Assembly (NCBI GenBank): GCA_002344345.1
Contig: DDTL01000176.1
Coordinates: 1-11,833 of the forward strand
Source: Saprospiraceae bacterium UBA2365
GTDB taxonomy: Bacteria; Bacteroidota; Bacteroidia; Chitinophagales; Saprospiraceae
Direction: 5' to 3'
Length of the DNA stretch: 11,833 bases
In this document: positions 1-5,627 of the stretch, in pieces
How the letters are laid out: every line of letters begins with the position of its first letter
Numbering within the stretch: the stretch's first letter is position 1
The notes under the pieces: model-generated
What the model saw: only the letters and a program-made list of their open reading frames with translations
The model's database searches: none
Told to the model about the DNA's origin: nothing
Made by a program: the position numbers and the translations under genes

Positions 1-291
1 AGGAGCGCCAGTGATGTCAAAGCTCGCAGCATTGCTTTCGTTGCCGGCAGCGATCAGTGTTACACCGCCGTCGCTTGTACGAACATCGTCAGTGGACATG
101 ATGACAGCGCCTGCAACAGGACCGGCAGCGATGTTTCCGAATTTAAGGTCAGCGACTTTGTTGATCTCAAGAGGCGTAACGATGACAGCACTTGCATCAC
201 CTGTTGCCTGAGCATTGGCGGTTGGATTGATGGTTGCATTTAATTCAAAGAAAGTTACAAAAGCTACTAAAGCGAAGAATAATTTTTTCAT
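1..291 (-). CDS. DUF4402-family secreted pilin-like subunit, partial at its 3' end
   Basis: The gene starts at the ATG at 289-291 and runs off the left edge after 97 codons; a full family member would need about 70 more residues. The first 28 or so residues (MKKLFFALVAF..., ending NAQA) form a Sec signal peptide. The mature part shows the DUF4402 pattern: VIVTPLEINKVADLKFGNIA, then GGVTLIAAGNESNAASFDITGAP. It is a close paralogue of the gene at 751-1263, with about 50 identical residues of 69 aligned, and the visible part has no cysteine. DUF4402 proteins are small beta-sandwich secreted proteins, often encoded with fimbrial chaperones and ushers, so a structural pilus subunit assembled by the chaperone and usher upstream is the best inference. 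The start is confirmed by alignment of its leader with that of the paralogue. It has its own upstream regulatory block. The family is clear; the pilin role is inferred. Confidence 0.85.
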   Translation of the reverse strand, partial: MKKLFFALVAFVTFFELNATINPTANAQATGDASAVIVTPLEINKVADLKFGNIAAGPVAGAVIMSTDDVRTSDGGVTLIAAGNESNAASFDITGAP

Positions 292-319
292 GGTTTAAAA
301 TTTAAAGAGGTTAACAATA

Positions 320-349
320 ATGCCAAATAATATTCAATTGTGATGCCAA
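320..349 (-). promoter_or_regulatory. Promoter-proximal conserved block with sigma-54-like -24/-12 elements
   Basis: On the minus strand this block holds TTGGCATCACAATTGAA followed by a second TTGGCAT. The nearly identical block at 1286-1314 sits at the same place before the paralogous gene. Compared with the sigma-54 consensus (TGGCACG-N4-TTGCW), TGGCATC-ACAA-TTGAA keeps the -24 GG (346-347) and the exact 10-bp spacing to the -12 G (335), but has GA where GC is expected. A transcript would start near 322 and leave a leader of about 30 nt. The two TTGGCAT copies lie 23 bp apart, so a two-site operator is an alternative. That the block is conserved is seen directly; the sigma factor is inferred. 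Confidence 0.5.
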
Positions 350-424
350 TGCGAAGGAATGAAATGTAATTCATTGTAATTCAGGGCTATAGTAATTTAA
401 GGCACAAAAACGAAGTATAAAAGG

Positions 425-461
425 TTCTTCGTTTTCGAAGAATATAGCTTCGGTTTTAAAG
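425..461. promoter_or_regulatory. Paired inverted repeats, candidate activator-binding (enhancer) sites
   Basis: A perfect inverted repeat, TTCTTCG-TTTT-CGAAGAA (425-442), is followed by a weaker one, CTTCGGTTTTAAAG (448-461). Their centres are 21 bp apart, two turns of DNA. The same pair with the same spacing occurs at 1390-1426 upstream of the paralogous subunit gene. The first repeat is centred 87 bp from the -24 GG in both places, about 110 bp before the predicted transcript start, which is where NtrC-type activators usually bind. No gene ends just upstream of this copy, so a terminator role is unlikely here. Confidence 0.5.
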
Positions 462-689
462 GAAACATGATTGATTAATATTATTGGGTGAAGATAGCGA
501 TGTGATTGTATCAAGGGAGACAAACTGTAATGTTGTTCTTAAGTTTAAAATTTTGGAGCTGAATCTATCTTAATGTTGCGAGTTCCCAAAATCATGAGTA
601 AGTAAGTAATATATAGGGTGCGTTCAATTTCTTTGTTTATTGCTAAAACAGGATTATTGCCATCAATTAATCGGTTTGCTTTCAAGATG
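462..689. other. Intergenic region without a recognised gene
   Basis: No reading frame here has coding character, and I see no RNA gene. The only local structure is a short AGTA triplicate near 597-608. The region separates the enhancer-like repeats of the left subunit gene from the terminator of the gene at 751-1263. Confidence 0.6.
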
Positions 690-722
690 AAAAAAAAAGA
701 TTGCACCCAGGAGGCTGCAATC
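690..722 (-). terminator. Intrinsic terminator of the DUF4402 gene at 751-1263
   Basis: Read on the minus strand, GATTGCA (716-722) pairs with TGCAATC (699-705), and a G-G mismatch is followed by two more C-G pairs around a TCCT loop. A run of nine T follows directly (the A run at 690-698 on the plus strand). It starts 29 bp after the stop codon, so this subunit gene is probably transcribed alone. Confidence 0.85.
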
Positions 723-750
723 TCTATTCGCGAAAACGTATACCCTGAAA

Positions 751-1263
751 TTAGTTATATGCCACCGTCACATCGAATAATCCTTCATACAAACCAGGCG
801 TCTGGCTGGCATTTACATTGAGGGTTGCACCAACTTTTAGGTTAGCTAGCCCCTCATTGTTCAGCATTGAAGCCTCTCCAAGATTTGAAACGAATTCATT
901 GACTTCCATTTTATCTCCATCAATATAGACGAAAATACTTTGTGGAAGATCGATGGTGAAAGTTGCATCCGGAGTACCTGTGATGGCAAAACTGGCCGCG
1001 TTACTTTCGTTGCCAGCAGAGATCAAAGTTACACCACCTTCGCCTGAACGCACATCGTCAATTGACATTACCACTATACCTTCTACAGTACCTGAAGCAA
1101 TGTTTCCAAATTTCAGATCAGCCATTTTGCTGATTGCAATTGGAGTGACAATGATTGCAGAAGCGTCAGCAGATGCTAAAGCACTCGCGGTTTGAGCAAT
1201 GATCGTGGAAGTAAATCCAAAGTATACAGCTAAAGCAGCGAATACAAAAAATGCTTTTTGCAT
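751..1263 (-). CDS. DUF4402-family secreted pilin-like subunit
   Basis: A complete 170-residue protein. The signal peptide MQKAFFVFAALAVYFGFTSTIIAQ is followed by a DUF4402 domain over the rest of the chain. Landmarks are IIVTPIAISKMADLKFGNIA near the mature N-terminus, GGVTLISAGNESNAASFAITGTP in the middle, and LKVGATLNV...GLYEGLFDVTVAYN at the C-terminus. The ending G-x-Y-x-G-x-F-x-V-x-V-x-Y resembles the final strand of chaperone-usher subunits, which the chaperone recognises. The protein contains no cysteine. A longer reading from a TTG at 1314 is possible, but it runs through the conserved promoter block, and alignment with the paralogue places the start at 1263. It has its own promoter-like block and its own terminator. 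I infer a major or alternative fimbrial subunit; DUF4402 assignment is secure, assembly by the nearby usher is not shown. Confidence 0.88.
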   Translation of the reverse strand: MQKAFFVFAALAVYFGFTSTIIAQTASALASADASAIIVTPIAISKMADLKFGNIASGTVEGIVVMSIDDVRSGEGGVTLISAGNESNAASFAITGTPDATFTIDLPQSIFVYIDGDKMEVNEFVSNLGEASMLNNEGLANLKVGATLNVNASQTPGLYEGLFDVTVAYN

Positions 1264-1285
1264 GATCAAAATCAAAAGGTTATTT

Positions 1286-1314
1286 ATGCCAAATATCTTC
1301 AATTGTGATGCCAA
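1286..1314 (-). promoter_or_regulatory. Promoter-proximal conserved block with sigma-54-like -24/-12 elements
   Basis: This is the second copy of the block seen at 320-349, one base shorter. It again has TTGGCATCACAATTGAA, with the -24 GG at 1311-1312 and GA at 1299-1300 after exactly 10 bases, and then a second TTGGCAT. The two TTGGCAT copies are 22 bp apart here. A predicted start near 1287 leaves a leader of about 24 nt to the ATG at 1263. The one-base difference falls downstream of the -12 element, so the spacing from -24 to the upstream inverted repeats is unchanged. Confidence 0.5.
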
Positions 1315-1389
1315 ATTTCTTAATACCTCACTATATAATTGTATGTCAGTACATTATAATTTTTTATTGCAAAATATTGGTATGGAAAA

Positions 1390-1426
1390 TTCTTCGTTTT
1401 CGAAGATTTCGACTTCGTTTTTGAAG
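1390..1426. promoter_or_regulatory. Paired inverted repeats, candidate enhancer sites; possibly also the usher operon terminator
   Basis: Two inverted repeats, TTCTTCG-TTTT-CGAAGA (1390-1406) and CTTCGTTTTTGAAG (1413-1426), have centres 21 bp apart. They match the pair at 425-461 in sequence, spacing and distance to the promoter-like block. In this copy the left hairpin is also followed on the minus strand by TTTT and lies about 60 bp after the usher stop codon, so it could end the usher transcript as well. Its conservation in front of the other subunit gene, where no transcript needs ending, favours a protein-binding role. Confidence 0.45.
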
Positions 1427-1461
1427 ATAGAAGATGAAAACGGCATGGATCCGGATCCGGT

Positions 1462-4026
1462 TTAGTCAGTTTTTTTTTGCAGATATAATACAAGCCCGTC
1501 TATAAAATCACCTTCAGGGATTGCTTTTACTTCAAAACCGAAATCCGTTTCGGGTTTATTCAGAGATAGTGCCTGTAATTGCCTGTCATCAAGTTTGATT
1601 TTGTATTTACCAGGGGACAGACCCATAAAATTAAAATATCCGTCTTTTTCAGTCAGTCCTTTGTGAACCAATTCATCACTTTCAGAATAAATATATAGCA
1701 ACAATTTTGATGCCGGCAAGATATTATTTTGGGTTGTTTTTATTTTAACTTCCATTTCAATTTCCCCCATTGGTTTAATGGGTACGTAAATTTGTTGGAT
1801 TACATTGGGAGAAGGGAAAACTGCCAGGGTTTTTTGTTCCAGAATCCAGGAAATGTATGGGAAACCAGAATTGGAAATTTTAATAAGATGTTGTGCGTAA
1901 GGTTCCAGTGAAATAAAACGATGAATGGTGTCCACATCTGCCAATACTTCTTTTCCCTTGTTGATGCCAACTGAAACATTCTTTACCATGGGCTCATCCG
2001 GTTCTTTTACATTGTTATGATTGATATCCAGATAAGGCAGGATATCGATGCCTCCTTTTCCGGTATTGGTCGTATTTGTGAATTGAACCGGAGCAGGTTT
2101 TTTGCTGAGGATCATACTCCCGGCCAGGTTTTGAAATGAAGATAAACCAGATTTATCAGCAGAGGCACCTGCAGAGATCCGCATTGGTTTGAGATCTACA
2201 TACAACGAAATATTGACGGAATGATTGGATTTAAGAAAATCATAATAGTAGGAACCCACCATATACATATTTCGTTTGAACTTTTTTTGTGCCTGTATTC
2301 TGACGCTGTTCATTTTGTTTTCCGATATATCATAAAGAGAAAACATATATAGGCTATAATTTTTTTTCAGGTGAATGGAACCATTCAGCCCCAGATACGA
2401 TTTGCTTTTTTCCGTTAAACTTGCAGTATAGGTTAGTCCCCAATTGGTTCTGTTTTTTAAAACTGAAAGTGCTGATTCATTGAAAAAACTGTTTTGTGTG
2501 ACATGAAAATTCATTCTGCTGGTATTTTTGAAATTCACCTTCAGTTTTTTAACCGAAAACGGAAAATTAAAAGCGATTTGTGATTCTGCCAGATTGGTCG
2601 AAGAAAATATACTTTGGTTTGGCACAAATTGCTTGTGTTTCAATTCGATGAAAAGGTTGTTTTTTGTTCTGGTCAACATAGAAATGTCGTGAACTGTTTG
2701 ATGAACGTAGGTATAATTTATAAGGGTTTTTCTGCCAAGCATCATATTTGCAGATGCAAAAATAATATGCTTCTGATCCACACCCTTTCTGCTCAATTCA
2801 TATCCCCCGGAAATTGTAACCCTTTTGTTCAATCCGTAGGCGATCTTGTTGTGAGAGATGAATGAATTCAGACTATCAGATGTAAATCCCGAAAATGTCT
2901 GGTATTCAACCTTCTTATGCCTTGTAAATGAATATGGAATATTGATCGTGAGTTGTTCTTCCTGTTCTTCTCCCCACGGTCCGTAATACTTCAGAAGGAT
3001 TTCTGAATTGCCAAAAACGAGTGGAATTTCGAAACTGAATAAACCGTTTACATCTGATGTTGTGAAGCCGATCAGGTTATTGTTGATGTACAATTCTATC
3101 TCCCAACCTGGATTCGTTTTCCGTTCCAGAAAATAGGTCCCATAGGTTTTTTTATAAGCATTGGGTATGTTGGTTAGCTTCAAACCAATGATTTGAGATG
3201 CTATTGGTAATATGGTTGGAATACCGATGAATCCTGTTTCAATTTGTCGGATAAATGTATGATTATCATTAATATATTTCCATTTAGCTGATTGGCTTCC
3301 AAAATGTAAGGTGCTGTCCCTGAAAACATGTGATCTGAGGTTCAGTTCCCCGCCAAAGAGTTGAAGACCGACTGATGCCTTGAGCTGCTGATTGTTGCCA
3401 CCTTGTTCCGTGCTTTGATTCAATTGCATGCTCCAGTCAATGACTCCGCCACCGATAATTTGAAATGGTCTTTTGTAAGTGGTGTCTGAATGAACTTCTC
3501 CGGTCAGCACCCGCATATTTTCCCTTAGTTTTTCAATTCTCAATTGTTTGATAATAGGCATTTCTATATCTGAACTGAAATTAACGGTCAAAAACCTGAA
3601 ATTGAATTCCAGTGTAAAATCAAAAACTTCTTCCAAAATATCTATAGGTACAAAAACATCCATAGGCGTAGTGATCATCTGATGGCTGGTAAGTTTTTTG
3701 GTTTTTTCACCAAATTGAATGGTGCCCTCCTGGATGTTAAAAGTGAATGAATTAGCTTCTTTGAGTATATATCCGCTTATTGTATCAATTTTGGGAGAAT
3801 GCCAGACATAAATTCCCAGAACTTTAAATAAGGTGATTAAAGGCAGGTACAGGCTGTCATTATAGTAGGCAGCATCCATTTCATAATTGCCAAGTTTGTC
3901 AATTTTAAGCAGAATAGCTATCTCATCATATTCATAAAAGGTTTCATAGGGATCCTGGCTGGTTGTTTTGGCATTTACCAGCAAAATGAACATACAGACT
4001 GCGATAAAATACCTGATGAATTTCAT
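1462..4026 (-). CDS. Outer-membrane fimbrial usher-like protein
   Basis: 854 residues, in the length range of FimD/PapC ushers. Order: signal peptide (about 1-23); periplasmic N-terminal domain (about 33-165) with the ...LYLPLITLFKVLGI... pattern of the DUF4402-associated ushers; a beta-strand-rich region with RQIETGFIG...GLKLTNIP (260-288); a plug-like E-set segment, GWEIELYINNNLIG then DVNGLFSFEIPL and LLKYYGPWGE (307-353); a long stretch of alternating strands to about 645, read as the rest of the barrel; a segment with DINHNNVKEPDEP (667-679), a Ca-binding-like D-x-N-x-N motif; and a C-terminal carboxypeptidase-regulatory-like domain with EKDGYFNFMGLSPGKYKIKLD (793-813). Ushers form the outer-membrane pore that receives chaperone-subunit complexes and polymerises them. 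Third gene of the operon, 59 bp after the DUF4402 gene. The mature chain has no cysteine, so the disulfides of classical usher end domains are absent. Alternative: another large beta-barrel. The chaperone neighbour argues strongly for usher. Confidence 0.75.
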   Translation of the reverse strand: MKFIRYFIAVCMFILLVNAKTTSQDPYETFYEYDEIAILLKIDKLGNYEMDAAYYNDSLYLPLITLFKVLGIYVWHSPKIDTISGYILKEANSFTFNIQEGTIQFGEKTKKLTSHQMITTPMDVFVPIDILEEVFDFTLEFNFRFLTVNFSSDIEMPIIKQLRIEKLRENMRVLTGEVHSDTTYKRPFQIIGGGVIDWSMQLNQSTEQGGNNQQLKASVGLQLFGGELNLRSHVFRDSTLHFGSQSAKWKYINDNHTFIRQIETGFIGIPTILPIASQIIGLKLTNIPNAYKKTYGTYFLERKTNPGWEIELYINNNLIGFTTSDVNGLFSFEIPLVFGNSEILLKYYGPWGEEQEEQLTINIPYSFTRHKKVEYQTFSGFTSDSLNSFISHNKIAYGLNKRVTISGGYELSRKGVDQKHIIFASANMMLGRKTLINYTYVHQTVHDISMLTRTKNNLFIELKHKQFVPNQSIFSSTNLAESQIAFNFPFSVKKLKVNFKNTSRMNFHVTQNSFFNESALSVLKNRTNWGLTYTASLTEKSKSYLGLNGSIHLKKNYSLYMFSLYDISENKMNSVRIQAQKKFKRNMYMVGSYYYDFLKSNHSVNISLYVDLKPMRISAGASADKSGLSSFQNLAGSMILSKKPAPVQFTNTTNTGKGGIDILPYLDINHNNVKEPDEPMVKNVSVGINKGKEVLADVDTIHRFISLEPYAQHLIKISNSGFPYISWILEQKTLAVFPSPNVIQQIYVPIKPMGEIEMEVKIKTTQNNILPASKLLLYIYSESDELVHKGLTEKDGYFNFMGLSPGKYKIKLDDRQLQALSLNKPETDFGFEVKAIPEGDFIDGLVLYLQKKTD

Positions 4027-4085
4027 TTTTCTTACTTAAATCATCCTTTGCTGCGTATCAGTTCTAAAGGTTACTTAAGGAATGG

Positions 4086-4628
4086 TCATTCAAAATTTAC
4101 ACCGATAATATAATTTCCGGAGTAATTTCCGGGAACCACACTATACATATCCTCTACAATTAATGTGCCACCTATGCTGATCAAAAAACCATTTTCAGCA
4201 TTTTCAGGCGAAATTATGGTAGTGTTTCTCAATTCATCATCCGGTTCAAAAATCAATGTACCTCCGTTTGATCCCGACATGATTATCTGACTTTCATAGG
4301 TCAGGTGTATAACAGTGTATGAAGGACAGCTGATTTCAAAAACAGATGCGGCACTTTCGCCACCCAGTAAAACAACACTGCCATTTGCAGTTCTGATACC
4401 ATTTTCATCAATAAAAATGCTGCCACCGGTTTTGCCCGGGTAAAAAGTCCCGAATTTAACCGGAGACAGCATATATATGCTCAGTTGTTGTTCATCCTCT
4501 GATTCATCGCTTCCAAACGGATTGGAATCTTCGCCGAAAACCGGTACCTGAGCGCTACTGTTAACCGAAAATATCAATATTATTACCGCTATTAATAATG
4601 TGTTAAATTTTGAAAGAGTAATGCTCAT
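4086..4628 (-). CDS. DUF4402-like subunit of the usher operon, with acidic N-terminal segment
   Basis: 180 residues. The signal peptide (1-26, ending SVNSSA) is followed by an unusual acidic stretch, FGEDSNPFGSDESEDEQQ (31-48), before the domain starts with LSIYMLSPVKFGTFYPGKTGGSIFI. The rest keeps the DUF4402 layout: a G-S-V-V-L-L turn, AASVFEISCPSY, and a C-terminal GNYSGNYIIGVNFE that fits the G-x-Y-x-G-x-Y final strand. It is clearly diverged from the two stand-alone subunits and has a single cysteine (in SCPSY). It starts 8 bp after the chaperone stop and precedes the usher, so it is co-transcribed with the assembly machinery. An operon-encoded, diverged subunit is often the tip, adaptor or anchoring subunit rather than the bulk shaft; that role is inferred here. 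The family call is slightly less certain than for the paralogues. Confidence 0.75.
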   Translation of the reverse strand: MSITLSKFNTLLIAVIILIFSVNSSAQVPVFGEDSNPFGSDESEDEQQLSIYMLSPVKFGTFYPGKTGGSIFIDENGIRTANGSVVLLGGESAASVFEISCPSYTVIHLTYESQIIMSGSNGGTLIFEPDDELRNTTIISPENAENGFLISIGGTLIVEDMYSVVPGNYSGNYIIGVNFE

Positions 4629-4636
4629 TGATTTTT

Positions 4637-5452
4637 TTACTCGGGGTCAAATATATGATCAAAATAGGTTTCTTTTTTCCCTGATTTCATAACGAAATAA
4701 CTGATCTGCAATTTTCCGTTGGTCATATCCACATTTTCCTCCATTGCCATCGGTATCACAACTGTTCTGTGTAAAAGCGGTGGATAAATCGCCAGCCCGT
4801 TCAATTTTCCAACCAGCGTTTTTTGTCCTTCGGGAGAAATATGGTTTACTTCTATCTGCCCGAAAGTGGACATCGTCCCTTTTCTCGTAATGTTAAAAGA
4901 AATCCTGGAGCTGCCCTTTTCATCTTTTGTTACGGCTATTTTCTCAATACCTGTTTCTATATTTAGTTCACCATTCCTTAGAATGATCGGAATACTGACA
5001 CCATATACCGGGATCATACGAATACCCATTTTTGTCGTATCCACCTCATCCCCCATATCCGGAGCCTGTTCAACGTCAGACCTGAAGTATAAATGTGACC
5101 GGTATTCACCTTCTGCCAGTCCTGCAGGCAATCTGACCTGTACGCGCACGATCTGTGCTTCATTTGGAGCAAGAACAACTGATCTGGGGAAAACCCGTAA
5201 ATATTTGTCTGCAAACAAGATACCATCTTCTGGTTCAGAAATTTGCTTCAACACTCCGGTATCATCCATTTTGTATTGCAAAAAACCAATATTATACCTT
5301 GCGGTATCTTTACCAGTGTTGGCAACGGTCAACTCTTCCAAAGTTTTACCTTTTTCAAAAATTACACGGTAAGGTGTAACTAATAAATCGCTTTGCGCTC
5401 TCAGAATATTCAGACTTGAAAAAATCAGAAGAAACAATATTACTTTTTTCAT
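4637..5452 (-). CDS. PapD-like periplasmic fimbrial chaperone
   Basis: 271 residues with a signal peptide (1-19, ...SSLNILRA). The N-terminal immunoglobulin-like domain (about 22-160) begins LLVTPYRVIFEKG; Arg29 stands where PapD has the Arg that anchors the subunit C-terminus. FPRSVVLAPNEAQIVRVQVRLPAGLAEGEYRSHLYFRS (88-125) is the family hallmark, and YGVSIPIILRNGEL (150-163) matches the donor-strand edge. A second, smaller beta domain (about 165-271) follows. Such chaperones fold pilus subunits in the periplasm by donating a strand, then hand them to the usher. The gene is first in the operon with a DUF4402 subunit (8 bp gap) and the usher. The preceding terminator at 5579-5622 shows that it must have its own promoter in 5453-5578. 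The family call is firm. Confidence 0.88.
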   Translation of the reverse strand: MKKVILFLLIFSSLNILRAQSDLLVTPYRVIFEKGKTLEELTVANTGKDTARYNIGFLQYKMDDTGVLKQISEPEDGILFADKYLRVFPRSVVLAPNEAQIVRVQVRLPAGLAEGEYRSHLYFRSDVEQAPDMGDEVDTTKMGIRMIPVYGVSIPIILRNGELNIETGIEKIAVTKDEKGSSRISFNITRKGTMSTFGQIEVNHISPEGQKTLVGKLNGLAIYPPLLHRTVVIPMAMEENVDMTNGKLQISYFVMKSGKKETYFDHIFDPE

Positions 5453-5578
5453 CGGTTAACTAAATTTTAATTGAATAAATTTTTAAGATCATATTTGCAC
5501 TTATCCGATCAAATATCAGGCCCGAATTTATAAGTTAAAGAAATTCAGTAATATATACAATAATTGGTTGATACAAAT

Positions 5579-5622
5579 AAAAAAAAATCTTCAAAAATGA
5601 ATACTAAATATTCACTTTTGAA
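5579..5622 (-). terminator. Intrinsic terminator of the kinase/sigma-54 regulator operon
   Basis: On the minus strand TTCAAAAGTGAATA (5609-5622) pairs with TATTCATTTTTGAA (5590-5603) around a five-base loop: a 14-bp stem with one G-U pair in RNA. After two bases comes a run of nine T (A run at 5579-5587 on the plus strand). It starts 5 bp beyond the regulator's stop codon and insulates the pilus operon from the regulatory genes. Confidence 0.9.
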
Positions 5623-5627
5623 GTTTG

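Noticed and set aside
597..608. AGTA repeated three times
   Set aside because: Too short to be a meaningful repeat; expected by chance in AT-rich DNA.
618..821. Plus-strand frame of 67 codons
   Set aside because: It runs through the terminator at 690-722 and into the opposite strand of the DUF4402 gene, and has no coding character.
1264..1314. N-terminal extension of the complete DUF4402 gene from a TTG at 1314
   Set aside because: The extension covers the conserved promoter-like block, and alignment with the paralogous leader and signal peptide places the start at the ATG at 1263.
1447..1460. Palindromic doublet of GGATCC just after the usher stop codon
   Set aside because: It is a short tandem of a 6-bp palindrome with no T-tract on the minus strand, so it is not a convincing terminator and may be chance.
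1..5452. Type V (Mfa/Fim) pilus locus
   Set aside because: The subunits lack lipoprotein signal peptides and FimA/Mfa-like features, while a PapD-like chaperone and an usher-like barrel are present, which type V pili do not use.
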